64,000 bases of DNA from Perkinsela sp. pyNocScin1 (GCA_964019655.1 CAXHTR010000003.1:546825-610824); one strand, 5' to 3'; counted from the stretch's first letter, positions 40,198-49,204 are shown. Notes: generated from the letters alone by a model not told the origin. A program made the numbers and translations.

Positions 40198-42654
40198 ATG
40201 ACACCCAAAAGGGTACACAATACTCGAAAGCGCCCTGGGACTGTAGAGCTCTACACCCCAGAACAAGTCTACAGCGCTGACATTCAGCGCGAGCTGACGC
40301 CGCTCCCGCACCAGGGGACACCGCAGTCACAGGTGTTTGTCCCCTGTACACCGCCTGTCGTCGACGCCGCTCCGGGACATTCCCCACAAGTCCCGTCGAG
40401 CCAAGTAGTTCCGCTGCCCGCTATCGACGCCGCCCAAGACCACCGGCCACAAGCTCCTCCGCCGCCAGCCGCCGACGCCGCCTCAGACTACCGGCCACAA
40501 GTTCCTCCGCCGCCAGCCGCCGACGCCACCCCAGACCACCGGCCACAAGCTCCTCCGCCGCCCGCTATCGACGCCGCCCAAGACCACCGGCCACAAGTTC
40601 CTCCGCCGCCAGCCGCCGACGCCACCCCAGACCACCGGCCACAAGTTCCTCCGCCGCCAGCCGCCGACGCCGCCTCAGACTACCGGCCACAAGTTCCTCC
40701 GCCGCCAGCCGCCGACGCCACCCCAGACCACCGGCCACAAGCTCCTCCGCCGCCCGCTATCGACGCCGCCCAAGACCACCGGCCACAAGTTCCTCCGCCG
40801 CCAGCCGCCGACGCCGGTCCCACATCTTCGGTCCCGCAAGCTTATGAGCTTCGGTGGGTTGAGCCTTTCGCGAAAGGTTTGGGGCTCTCGCGGAGGCCAC
40901 AGCCCCAGCTCGTTCCTGTGGATGCTAATTCACAGACCTCGTCGCCGCTCAACCGCATCCTCCTAGAGCACAGGACGGATCGCGAAAGAGCCGCGTTTCA
41001 TGCTGGGCTCAACTACGAACCCTCGAGGGCTGCCTTTCCGAATCTGCACCAACGCATTGCAGATGGGCAGCCCTCATTTCGGGGGTCGTTGTCGGGTGAG
41101 GACCATCTGCCCGTCTCCTACCAGCGGGCGATGCAGACGCCGGGAACTCGCATGACGAACGATTTCCTTTTCCTCCTTTCAGTGATACCGGAGGAGGAAG
41201 TTGGAATCGCGAGTCTCTTCGAGGGAATGGCGACGCTGGAGCGCATCAACCAGCGGAAGCTGCTAGAGTTCCTGCGGAAGGCGGCAGATAGGCTAATTAG
41301 CGAGCGCAGTCCCTCGGGAAGGCTTCACGACCTCCAGCTGTACCGCCTCGGTCGCGCCATGTTGCGAAGGCTGGAAATCGCAACAGCTCTGAGCCCCGTA
41401 GAGCGAGACTACGAGGTGAAGGCGGTAGTCAAGGAGCTTCGGTTCCTGCCAAAAGCTCGCGTTTTCAGAGGCCGCTATTTCCGGGACACCGACTATGACA
41501 TGCGCCCTATCACGCAGGGGTCAGATGTCTTGGTGCCGGTTCTCAGCCGGAAGCGGCGGGTCGCGGAAGAGTCGCAGCCTCAGCTTGCAGGCCCACGGGT
41601 GAAGAAGCAGCGAAACTCCCTTAACCTGGAAGACCTCGGGACCGTTGAGCGTCGGTGGCGCGACAATCACGACCTGGGGCGCAACCACTACTCGTATCGC
41701 AAGATCGCGGACGAGATAGGGAAAAACCGTGGATTCCACTGCGAATTCTCCAACATCACAAAGCTCCGCGATCGCTTCGTCAGGGACCATCCTGACAAGC
41801 TTCTGCATGAGTTCCGTGCTCTGCAGGCGATAGAGGATACCCGGAATGCCCGGGCTCGTAGTGGCCGAAATGTTCTCCTGGAGAACAAACCGGCCTTGCT
41901 GTGCGAGGTCCTCATCCACCTCTTCCGCCGGTGGTCGCCGAGGCGCATGGAGGAATATAAGGACGAGCGCGGAAAGAAGAAGTTTCCTTCCGCAGGCGCG
42001 ATCACTGGCTTCCTCGATCGCGAAGAGCTGCAAAAGTCTATACTTAAGGCTTGGCTCCCGATGCGAGGAAAAATGCCGCTCCGCCAAATCGTCCGTGTCA
42101 AAGGCACATGGATCCCCGAGGATCGTACTTACCAGTACAGGGATCCTGTCGCAGGGGCGCGCATCGAGGAAGGTCACTGGGAGGGCGATACGCTCATTCC
42201 TGTGGGCCAACACGGAGCTATCCTCGTTTGCGTGGAGAAGGTCACGCGGATCATCCGCGCCATCTACCTTCCATCCAAAGACTCACGCGACATGATGGAA
42301 GCGATGGCGTGGGTCCTCGGAATCTACAAAGTCTTCACGATGACTGTAGACCAAGGCACCGAGTTCCGCTACTACGACGTCGTCGAAGGGGCAGTGGGTT
42401 GCACATTCACCTACTGTGACCCTAAATCCCCGACGCAAAAAGCGCAAGTCGAGGAGCGCATCAAGCGGATCCGCGAGTGGATTTCAAAGCGATGCGACGT
42501 CAGGGGAAACGCCCTCACCCCTGCAATATTGCAGTGGGAGCTTGACGAGATCTGCTGGCACATCAACCAGCGAAGCATGCGAGTACACAAAGGGAAAGCT
42601 CCACTCGACTTCCATGACGACATCTTGAAGGAGTTCTGGGACTTCGAGGTGTAG
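40198..42654 (+). CDS. IS30-type DDE transposase with proline-rich repeat extension
   Basis: An 818-residue transposase that would cut and join the ends of this element. The C-terminal catalytic core has GHWEGDTLI (first Asp, D664), TMTVDQGTEF (second Asp, D718) and TQKAQVEERIKR (Glu, E752). The D-to-E spacing of 33 residues and the HWEGD and DQG wording are typical of the IS30 family. Upstream, residues about 498-525 (SYRKIADEIGKNRGF) look like a helix-turn-helix, and LFRRWSPRRMEEY corresponds to the IS30 KWSPEQI region. All three catalytic residues are present and the frame is intact, so it may be active. The first 220 residues are proline-rich repeats and the next 250 are unfamiliar; typical IS30 transposases are only about 320-400 residues. 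Confidence 0.92.
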   Translation: MTPKRVHNTRKRPGTVELYTPEQVYSADIQRELTPLPHQGTPQSQVFVPCTPPVVDAAPGHSPQVPSSQVVPLPAIDAAQDHRPQAPPPPAADAASDYRPQVPPPPAADATPDHRPQAPPPPAIDAAQDHRPQVPPPPAADATPDHRPQVPPPPAADAASDYRPQVPPPPAADATPDHRPQAPPPPAIDAAQDHRPQVPPPPAADAGPTSSVPQAYELRWVEPFAKGLGLSRRPQPQLVPVDANSQTSSPLNRILLEHRTDRERAAFHAGLNYEPSRAAFPNLHQRIADGQPSFRGSLSGEDHLPVSYQRAMQTPGTRMTNDFLFLLSVIPEEEVGIASLFEGMATLERINQRKLLEFLRKAADRLISERSPSGRLHDLQLYRLGRAMLRRLEIATALSPVERDYEVKAVVKELRFLPKARVFRGRYFRDTDYDMRPITQGSDVLVPVLSRKRRVAEESQPQLAGPRVKKQRNSLNLEDLGTVERRWRDNHDLGRNHYSYRKIADEIGKNRGFHCEFSNITKLRDRFVRDHPDKLLHEFRALQAIEDTRNARARSGRNVLLENKPALLCEVLIHLFRRWSPRRMEEYKDERGKKKFPSAGAITGFLDREELQKSILKAWLPMRGKMPLRQIVRVKGTWIPEDRTYQYRDPVAGARIEEGHWEGDTLIPVGQHGAILVCVEKVTRIIRAIYLPSKDSRDMMEAMAWVLGIYKVFTMTVDQGTEFRYYDVVEGAVGCTFTYCDPKSPTQKAQVEERIKRIREWISKRCDVRGNALTPAILQWELDEICWHINQRSMRVHKGKAPLDFHDDILKEFWDFEV
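40444..40815 (+). repeat. 48-bp in-frame tandem repeats coding a proline-rich stretch
   Basis: Seven full and one partial copies of a 48-bp unit coding RPQ(A/V)PPPPAxDAxxDx, from residue 83 of the transposase. Variants of the unit recur in a fixed order, so larger blocks were also duplicated. A degenerate earlier unit (VVDAAPGHSPQ) precedes them. Repeat number is likely to vary between copies of the element. Confidence 0.92.
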
Positions 42655-42924
42655 CCAGCTCGATCAAGCCACACAGAGAGCATATTACAGACAGATTATT
42701 TCAGAGCATAGCAGATGATTAGCAGCAGAGAGCATAAGTAATTTCATTGAAAAAAGGACGCAAAATCAGCTTAACGATTCTTTGTCATGAGTATTTTTAA
42801 ATTCAAATGGAGCCTAGCAGTTAATTCTCGCAGAGTTGCCGCTTGAACACTAGATTCTGGCCGAATCAGCATTGTCGAAGGTTGCGTTCTTGCCGCTAAC
42901 TTAAAAAAAGTCGAGAAATAATAT

Positions 42925-42995
42925 AGGGCACAGAAAAAAAATTTAGGGCACACCCGTAAAAACATAGGGCACGCTTTACTGGCTAGGTGTGCCCT
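42925..42995 (+). repeat. Right sub-terminal AGGGCAC array
   Basis: AGGGCACA at 42925, AGGGCACACC at 42945 and AGGGCACG at 42966, all in the same orientation as the left array. The inverted copy within the right terminal repeat begins at 42986. Spacing is again 20-21 bp. Confidence 0.8.
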
Positions 42996-43013
42996 AAGTT
43001 TTATGCATCTCCA
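42986..43013 (-). repeat. Right terminal inverted repeat of the IS30-like element
   Basis: 28 bp, the exact reverse complement of 39733-39760, ending TGCATCTCCA and followed directly by the AAG target duplication at 43014-43016. Confidence 0.95.
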
Positions 43014-43313
43014 AAGAAACTTACTTTTTACTACCAGGCAACGGACCGGCAAGACTTTCGTGAACTTATCCGTGACCTCTATCGCTCATTTAAAGCACGG
43101 ATATGGATGGAGAGCATTGACAATTAGACAGTAGAATCATAGATAAAATAGCACGTGCCCGCTAAGAGCGTAGAACATTATAGAAGATAGAGCGACTCAT
43201 CGCAATGTTTGCATTCCCCTCATTGCTCAATTTTATTTGTGCACACTTTTGAAATCCAAGCATGGTACTGTGCAAAGCCTTCATCTTTGTATATTGACAA
43301 TGCGTGCGACAGA

Positions 43314-44600
43314 ATGAACTTGCGAGCTATCCGCAGTATATTCTCTATCCAGGGACAAATTCGTCAGTACAATCAATCTGATTTAAGAATGATTGAGGCA
43401 GTCTCGCTCCCTGACGGGCGTAAGTTTACAGGGCGATTTGAATCACATGTGACAGGTGACAGGCTTCCAAGTGCTGGTTCTATGCTGGAAGAAGACGGTA
43501 ACGTATACATTGGTGAATATGACTCTGCTTGGAGGCGTCATGGCATCGGTAAGGCCTGGCTCACGGATGGGACACACTTTGATGGTCTCTTTGCGCGCGA
43601 CGACTTTGTAAAAGGTACTGTCGTTGTCCCTGATGGTGAAGAATCTGTTATCTTCACCGGTACTCTCCGTGATGAGCAGTTCCACACTGGGACGCTCAAA
43701 TCACGCGGTATTGTATACACCGGCGACTTTCAGGCAAATACCCCGCATGGTACTGGTTTCATGCAGCTACCGCGTGGCGGTTACCTTAAGGGCACGTTCT
43801 TCCGCGGCAAGTTGCACGGAACAGGCACCATGCGGCTCGAAAACGGTTACCTTTATAAAGGGGGCTTCATAAAAGGGCTTCTTCCCTCCGGAGAACTCCG
43901 TACGCAGACTTTTAAGTATGAGGGGCAGCTAGGCCGTGATGGTCTGCCTTCTGGCATAGGGCGTGGAGAAATGTTAACAGCGAGTGAGAAGCTAATATTC
44001 GAAGGTCAGTGGAATCTCGGTCGCGTTGTTAGTGGAACTTGCAAAGACGAGCACGGAACAGTGGTTGACTATCTCAACCGTCCAGACCTCCAGCGCTCTC
44101 TCATGGGCGAGGAAGACCTCATGATGAACGAGTACTGTCTGTGTAAGCGAAGTGACTTCGCTCAGCGCCAAAAGCAAGTCGCTTTGGAGTATCTCCGCGA
44201 GGCGGCAGCATCAAATACGAATGATACATCCGCAGTCGCGCTTGGGTTCGAATACGGTCCTGTGAGCTCTGTAAGCTTCGCTGAAAACAAAATGAATGAA
44301 CAAGTCGTACAAGACCGTACCACGCATGCTAGAGCAGTCCCTCAAATCTCAGACATTTACAAGGTTCACTGCTCTCTGCTCGATGTGCGAAGACTCGGTG
44401 CCGAAGGCGTTGATGTCGCTCGCATGCAGCGTGAGATTCGTGCGGAGTATGGTACGTTGCAACTTGTTCGACAGAACCTTACAGAACAATACAGCCGTTT
44501 TCGTCGGCGCAATGGAATGGAAGTCGAGACAACGGGGACGCCTAACCCCCATCCAAAATTTTCCTCTCGAAACGAGCTTTGGACAGGATATTACACCTGA
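43314..44600 (+). CDS. MORN-repeat protein
   Basis: A 428-residue protein with about six to eight MORN repeats, for example YIGEYDSAWRRHGIGKAWLTDGTHFDG, YTGDFQANTPHGTGFMQLPRGGYLKG and FFRGKLHGTGTMRLENGYLYKG. MORN repeats form beta-hairpin strips that bind lipids or proteins and are common in protist cytoskeletal and membrane scaffolds. After residue 270 the protein becomes helical and charged with no known domain. The reading frame continues upstream of 43314 only to a TTG at 43209, so the ATG at 43314 is taken as start. The gene begins 187 bp after the PSP1 stop. Confidence 0.85.
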   Translation: MNLRAIRSIFSIQGQIRQYNQSDLRMIEAVSLPDGRKFTGRFESHVTGDRLPSAGSMLEEDGNVYIGEYDSAWRRHGIGKAWLTDGTHFDGLFARDDFVKGTVVVPDGEESVIFTGTLRDEQFHTGTLKSRGIVYTGDFQANTPHGTGFMQLPRGGYLKGTFFRGKLHGTGTMRLENGYLYKGGFIKGLLPSGELRTQTFKYEGQLGRDGLPSGIGRGEMLTASEKLIFEGQWNLGRVVSGTCKDEHGTVVDYLNRPDLQRSLMGEEDLMMNEYCLCKRSDFAQRQKQVALEYLREAAASNTNDTSAVALGFEYGPVSSVSFAENKMNEQVVQDRTTHARAVPQISDIYKVHCSLLDVRRLGAEGVDVARMQREIRAEYGTLQLVRQNLTEQYSRFRRRNGMEVETTGTPNPHPKFSSRNELWTGYYT

Positions 44601-44774
44601 ATGCACATTTTCTCGACTTGGAAATTCAAAATATAGTGCAGGTGCAACCAGAGTTAAAAAGCTAAAGGACCTGCGCTGCCTATTTTCTCCCTCATGCTAT
44701 GTCAGGTAGCGTACTGGGGTCCTATCCCATTCCAGTTTGAACTTATTTCTTATTTTTAGCGTATCTTTTAATCA

Positions 44775-45152
44775 ATGGTTCGCCGTATAGCAAAAAAGGA
44801 AAATATTGTTTTAAATAGCAAGCGCGTTTTCACTATTGACTACGCCAAGCCGGCCCGTGACGGAATTTTTGACGATGAGCATGTAGAAGACTTTCAGAAG
44901 TATCTCACTGAACACATCAAAATCAATGGTAAAACCAATGAGCTCGGAGAAAAGGTCCGCATCAATGCACAAGACAAGAAGATGACTGTAACTTCCTATG
45001 TTGGCTTCTCAAAGCGATATTTTAAGTACCTTACAAAACGCTTTCTGAAGAAAAAGACCCTTCGAGACTGGCTTCGTGTTGTTTCAACAAGCAAAGATCG
45101 CTATGAGCTCCGCTACTACAATATCCAGCAGGAGAATGAGGACGACAACTAA
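44775..45152 (+). CDS. RPL22: 60S ribosomal protein eL22
   Basis: A 125-residue cytosolic large-subunit protein. It has FTIDYAKPARDGIFD (family FxIDCxxPxxDxI), FQKYLTEHIKINGKTNELGEKVRI, then FSKRYFKYLTKRFLKKKTLRDWLRVV, and closes with YELRYYNIQQENEDDN. All are conserved eL22 segments, and the acidic tail is typical. ATG start at 44775. The length matches eL22 in other eukaryotes. Confidence 0.95.
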   Translation: MVRRIAKKENIVLNSKRVFTIDYAKPARDGIFDDEHVEDFQKYLTEHIKINGKTNELGEKVRINAQDKKMTVTSYVGFSKRYFKYLTKRFLKKKTLRDWLRVVSTSKDRYELRYYNIQQENEDDN

Positions 45153-45574
45153 GCATTTAACCGTAGAATATAGAAAAAAAATTTAGTCCTTTGGACTGAC
45201 ACATCATTAGCTTGAAAGCTTCCCTATTCACTTTTGCTCAATTTTGAGTAGAGTCGAAATGCACAGAGACGGTTTCAGACAAGCTCTAAAAGAACGGCCT
45301 AGCAGTGCAAACATAATTGAAAAATCTTCTCCATCCAGCCTACAATTTATCAGCTTGCACCATTTCAAGCAATTAAACACAGTACATAGCTTCAAACTTT
45401 CACCTTTCAAAAGCCGTCTTGCAAATAAACAAACCATCCCATCACCTACGGCATAATCATATCAAATACAGTACAGCCGTGTATGGAATAAGCAGCCTAA
45501 CACCTCTTGAAATCCCCTACCTACCTTCGACTATCTCCGCACGTTACCCATAGTCAACAAACAAATATCTCTAC

Positions 45575-45720
45575 AGCAGGGTTTCTGTGATTTTTCGAAA
45601 TTGAAACTCCCTTTTCCCCCTAGCCTATATCTCTCAAGGGTTATTGGACGGGAACGCAAGAATTTCGGAAAGGTGCTTTTCCCCCAAAGGGGGAAATTTC
45701 CCCTTTATTGAAACCCTGCT
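45575..45720. mobile_element. Putative 146-bp MITE
   Basis: Begins AGCAGGGTTTC (45575-45585) and ends with the exact reverse complement GAAACCCTGCT (45710-45720). CTAC lies immediately outside both ends (45571-45574 and 45721-45724), which would be a 4-bp target duplication. The interior is non-coding with C-rich runs and a GGGGAAATTTCCCC-like palindrome at 45690-45703. It is unrelated to the ends of the IS30-like element. Confidence 0.55.
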
Positions 45721-46400
45721 CTACAGCGATACAGAACAAGGTGACTCGTTCAGCTACGCGTAACTAAGCAAGAAACGTTCTGAAGCGGGCACTTCGCAAA
45801 AAAAATAAAACGAGAGAAGATTTTAAAGTGCAGAGTCGCCGCGCACCTCGCCAAAAGTGGGCACAAACCGAACAAAACAACGCAGAACAGAAGAAAATGG
45901 AACGCCACCCTTTGCGCCACCAATGTAGCGCACAAGAAGAGTTTATACATGATACATAGCATATTGAGCTGATCTGGATCGTGGACCATCCACATACACA
46001 GACGCAAAGCGGAAAGAATGTTGATCTCAGGTGCTTGCCGAAGGCTGAGAACCCAAACTCCGGGCTCGAATGCACTGCCGATAGCCAAGGAGCCACTGCA
46101 TAAATGAGGTGGATTATAATCTGTACGCCTAAAGTCAGCACAAGAACGATGGGAAGATAGAATAAAGAAAAAGCCGGAGCGAGCCTAGCATCAACACCGA
46201 AGGGCGAAGCCGGAAACACACGTGAGTCCGATGATAATTCGGATCGAACAAACCAGAGCATTCAGAAACTTTTCGACCTATTACGCAAGTATTCAAAATG
46301 CATTCGCAAAGCGCAGCTTTCAAAACGTATCGATAAAAAGTGCACTCTTCAAGTCCACAGATGTCGGGCTTTTGCGCTCGACGTGACTGAGCTCATTGCA

Positions 46401-46736
46401 ATGTCTCTGATCGAGAGTCCTCAAAAGGGCAAATCACGCCTCCTGCATCGATATTCAGGCTACTTCGGGTCCATCAAAGGATGGGTGCAGCAATTATCTC
46501 CATGCGAAGAACTGAAAACCTACAAACTTCGTTTAGCCATGCTTGATAGAATTGATCATGCGTATAAAGATACTGTTGCCCTAAAAGTCACCAAAAAAGC
46601 ACTAATTGAGAGTGGCAGACCCAGCTTTACGGGGAAGGAGCAGTGTGTTCAAGAGCTCAAGGAGTTCTTCGATCAAAAGTACAAGGTACTGGAGAATGCA
46701 GCTCAGAGTTCACAGAGTCTGACCAAAGCTCAGTAA
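46401..46736 (+). CDS. Unknown gene, 5' end unclear or broken
   Basis: From its first ATG this frame codes 111 residues (MSLIESPQKGKSRLLHRYSG...), basic and helical, of no family I recognise. The same frame is open without an ATG back to 46161. If three stops are ignored (TAG 45957, TAA 46101, TAG 46158), it extends back to 45768 with a candidate ATG at 45897. The upstream translation is hydrophilic and gene-like (QSIQKLFDLLRKYSKCIRK). Either short introns remove the stops, or the 5' part is a decayed gene. A 165-codon minus-strand frame at 45764-46261 overlaps it and is hydrophobic, probably a shadow. Confidence 0.35.
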   Translation: MSLIESPQKGKSRLLHRYSGYFGSIKGWVQQLSPCEELKTYKLRLAMLDRIDHAYKDTVALKVTKKALIESGRPSFTGKEQCVQELKEFFDQKYKVLENAAQSSQSLTKAQ

Positions 46737-46827
46737 ATCGTGCAAAAACAGGTAAAAGTGGTCTTTTCGCATCTGCAATTGCGGGTTCACGTGACTAACA
46801 TACTTACTAAGGCTATGATGTAAATGT

Positions 46828-47907
46828 ATGCATTTCACTGCGCGTTTGAAGTTGAAAAAAGATACGACGATGGACGTAACTATGAGCCGTATAGCTGGCT
46901 TAGGGCGTGGTGCTGTGCTGAGCATTGGAATCCCCCGATTTCATGATGTCTTCAGGCTTCATGAGTTATATCGCCTACACCCCTCATACCACTTTCTTAC
47001 TTTAACGCCCTCGGCACAGGCCTTTCGCAGTGAGGTAATGAAGGTGCAGAATCATATTCTTCATATCTCGGATATGCCTCAACCATTTAATGCATCAATG
47101 CATGCTTTGTGCTTATTGCGTATGATGCAAAAATCGTTTTACGCTGCTTTTCTTAGCTGTAGCCCCCAAGGATCATTGCTTTCTCGTTCCACTGTCAAGC
47201 AGCTGCTCTACAGGGGCCATCCAGACTGGAATAGAATCTGTTATCGGCATGGGTTGGTCCATACTGCATATGAGATGGCAAGTCACCCGCTTCGGAGCAT
47301 TTCCACGTTGCTTGATCAATTTCCAGAGTTGCATTCCTTGCAGCCATACAACCCTACTGGAGTCCAACTCTCTCATCGGGAACTAGCCGAAAAGCTTGAA
47401 TGGAGGAGCATTTATTACAAGCACGCTTTTCAAGCCACCGATGCGCGTCATGATACGCTTGGTGATATATCAGGAAGTGTCCGTCGAAGTACGGTCGTTG
47501 CGAGCAAGGTTCGTAATGCCCTTACACGCAGCAGAACCTCAGGAGGTCCAATATTAAGCAACGGTGAAAAACGGGCCCAAGAATGCTGTACAATAGCGCA
47601 AGGCTGGATGCGCGGCATCCGGGATCGAAGCACACCACTTGTAAGTCACATTATAGTGGAGAAAATGCTACTGTACCTTGTCCGATTATACAATATGAGC
47701 TTTGCGAACGACTGGGACTCGATGCACAGCACCCGCAAGAAGCTGCTTTCGACAATCGCACTCGTTCACTCAATCCTGCTACACTTCTATCCGAAAGGGG
47801 GGGTCATGCATATTTCAACATTTAATGGGCGACTGATACTGGAAAAAGCTGCGAAAAAAGTCGTGGGTCACGCCAAAACGCTCACTCAGAATGAAAAACC
47901 CATGTGA
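46828..47907 (+). CDS. Unknown protein, predicted helical
   Basis: A 359-residue protein beginning at an ATG at 46828. It is rich in Leu, His, Arg and Ser and is predicted mostly helical (for example MHALCLLRMMQKSFYAAFLS, LVSHIIVEKMLLYLVRLYNMSF). I see no catalytic motif, membrane segment or targeting signal. It is the last protein gene before the rDNA; 1.3 kb of gene-free sequence separates them. Confidence 0.5.
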   Translation: MHFTARLKLKKDTTMDVTMSRIAGLGRGAVLSIGIPRFHDVFRLHELYRLHPSYHFLTLTPSAQAFRSEVMKVQNHILHISDMPQPFNASMHALCLLRMMQKSFYAAFLSCSPQGSLLSRSTVKQLLYRGHPDWNRICYRHGLVHTAYEMASHPLRSISTLLDQFPELHSLQPYNPTGVQLSHRELAEKLEWRSIYYKHAFQATDARHDTLGDISGSVRRSTVVASKVRNALTRSRTSGGPILSNGEKRAQECCTIAQGWMRGIRDRSTPLVSHIIVEKMLLYLVRLYNMSFANDWDSMHSTRKKLLSTIALVHSILLHFYPKGGVMHISTFNGRLILEKAAKKVVGHAKTLTQNEKPM

Positions 47908-49204
47908 GCTATATGAGCATGCTCTCTGTATATCAGGATGTATAAAAGAATCAACCCCAGCACTAACGTGAAGCTTCAGAGTGCCGGGTTCGCGCACAAC
48001 GAAGACATATTCATCGCGTATATGATGCTAAGCAGGCGTAGCTCAAGAGACAAAATCATCAGTAAGTGATCGTCAGAGGCTAATTTCTGCTTGGCCATGT
48101 TGATTACCCATAGATTTCTGCTTTATAGACCTTTTCAACAATTTTCATGACTGTGGTGCGGTGTTTCCATGCAGTGAATATGAAAAAAATTTAAGCAACC
48201 AACACAATGAAAAGCCTTTCAGCTCGCTGGTGAAAGTACGGTATGCGCACTGGATACCCTCATCATAACAAGTTTACCTTCGAAATCTTCCTCCGCGGCA
48301 TGCCCATCAAAGCTAACCCAGCTGAGATTCTAAAATCCAGCCCTGCATTAGTGAATAAGGTCTTCAATCTGACCACCCCGAAAATCGGGTCGCGCGGAGT
48401 TGAACCTGTGAAATTTGAGTTGATAAATATTTTCCCCTCAAACGCGAAGCCCGGAAATACTACCCCACGGCTCATCATGAACTGACTAAGAAAGCAGCAT
48501 AATACCTTCGAGACAGTGGATCTCGTCGCTCTGGCAGAAGTACAACGCGCTGGAACGGCTCGGGGGGGGGGGGTCTCCGACCCCAAAAAAACTTCAAAAT
48601 TTTTTTTCGAAATTTGGATGAAATTTTCGAGATCCGGCCGCGAGCTCGGCCCTGCTACCGAAAAACTGGCGAAATCTGTACCACCATAAATACCGGCAAG
48701 CGGAGTTGAAGCCAGAACACTTGTGATAATCCAAAAGTCTAGCACCCTTAAAATGTATTATTTTGTCAAATGGCTAGAGTAATTCAAAGCTTTGGCCTCC
48801 TGACGAGCTCAACCAAGAATGATGTAAATTCCCTCGCTGTACATACAAGAACTCGCGGTTTATTAGTGTTCTTTTAACAAAAATACGGTTTGGTCGCCAT
48901 ATTTCAATATATAGCATACAACCATGTAAGCTAGTATGAGCATGCGGACGACCCGACCAGGTACGGTAGCCCCCCAGCACACGCTGGGTAGCTAGCCCCC
49001 ACTAACCCTTAAATGTGCGATGCACAGCCACAACGTTGCGGTTCTCGCGCGCACAGAATTTCGTCACGCTATGAATTTCGAAAATACACTAAATTCATCG
49101 CTCGTTGACCATATAAATATTACAGAGGGTGAGCACACGCCCCACTTAATGGGAGTGACTTCTGTCACACACCCACAAAAATGGACTAAATTCCATGACA
49201 ACAA
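47908..49204. other. Upstream flank of the rDNA
   Basis: About 1.3 kb expected to contain the RNA polymerase I promoter. Contains a poly-G run of 12 at 48562-48573 followed by A- and T-runs, and a GC-rich stretch CCGGCCGCGAGCTCGGCC near 48635. Frames on both strands (48243-48485 plus and 48263-48745 minus) overlap and resemble no protein I know. No 5S rRNA or tRNA recognised. Confidence 0.4.

Larger units (their letters stand above)
39733..43013 (+). mobile_element. IS30-like DNA transposon, 3,281 bp, complete
   Basis: Bounded by perfect 28-bp terminal inverted repeats and a 3-bp target duplication (AAG at 39730-39732 and 43014-43016). IS30-family elements characteristically make 2-3-bp duplications. 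It contains one large gene for an IS30-type DDE transposase. Sub-terminal regions carry spaced AGGGCACACC motifs. The coding part is much richer in G and C than neighbouring genes, a sign of foreign or recently arrived DNA. The region 39830-40197 is AT-rich with short repeats such as CACTATACTCACTA. It interrupts the PSP1-domain gene. Confidence 0.93.
38596..43127 (+). pseudogene. PSP1 C-terminal-domain gene, split by a transposon
   Basis: The first part (38596-39732) encodes 379 residues: a Ser/Thr-Pro-rich N-terminus with FSKTPFSQTPFSRTP, then the PSP1 C-terminal domain (VHNVLKDLEVQALEVCRARVRDLGIPMFVHDAEYQYDRK). The element at 39733-43013 then interrupts it, and translation would add about 26 foreign residues before a stop at 39813. 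After the element and one AAG duplication, the frame resumes at 43017 with KLTFYY and runs to TAG at 43125-43127, ending RDLYRSFKARIWMESIDN. YQYDRK followed by KLTFYY is the expected continuous PSP1 motif. The uninterrupted gene would encode about 415 residues. PSP1 proteins are linked to RNA metabolism and suppression of polymerase defects. The exact function here is unknown. Confidence 0.92.

Noticed and set aside
39732-43016. The transposon behaving as an intron (introner-like)
   Set aside because: A GT at 39732 and AG at 43016 exist, but removing that stretch leaves one base too few and shifts the PSP1 frame. The frame-preserving cut does not end in AG.
45764-46261. Hydrophobic 165-codon minus-strand ORF
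   Set aside because: It is complementary to a hydrophilic, more gene-like plus frame, which commonly gives a spurious hydrophobic shadow. No transmembrane family match was recognised. It cannot be fully excluded.
48020-48060. 5S rRNA-like string GATGCTAAGCAGG
   Set aside because: The neighbouring conserved 5S blocks are absent and no 120-nucleotide fold is evident.
48243-48745. Overlapping plus and minus ORFs of 80 and 160 codons before the rDNA
   Set aside because: They cross a poly-G run and A/T runs, lack motifs and contradict each other.
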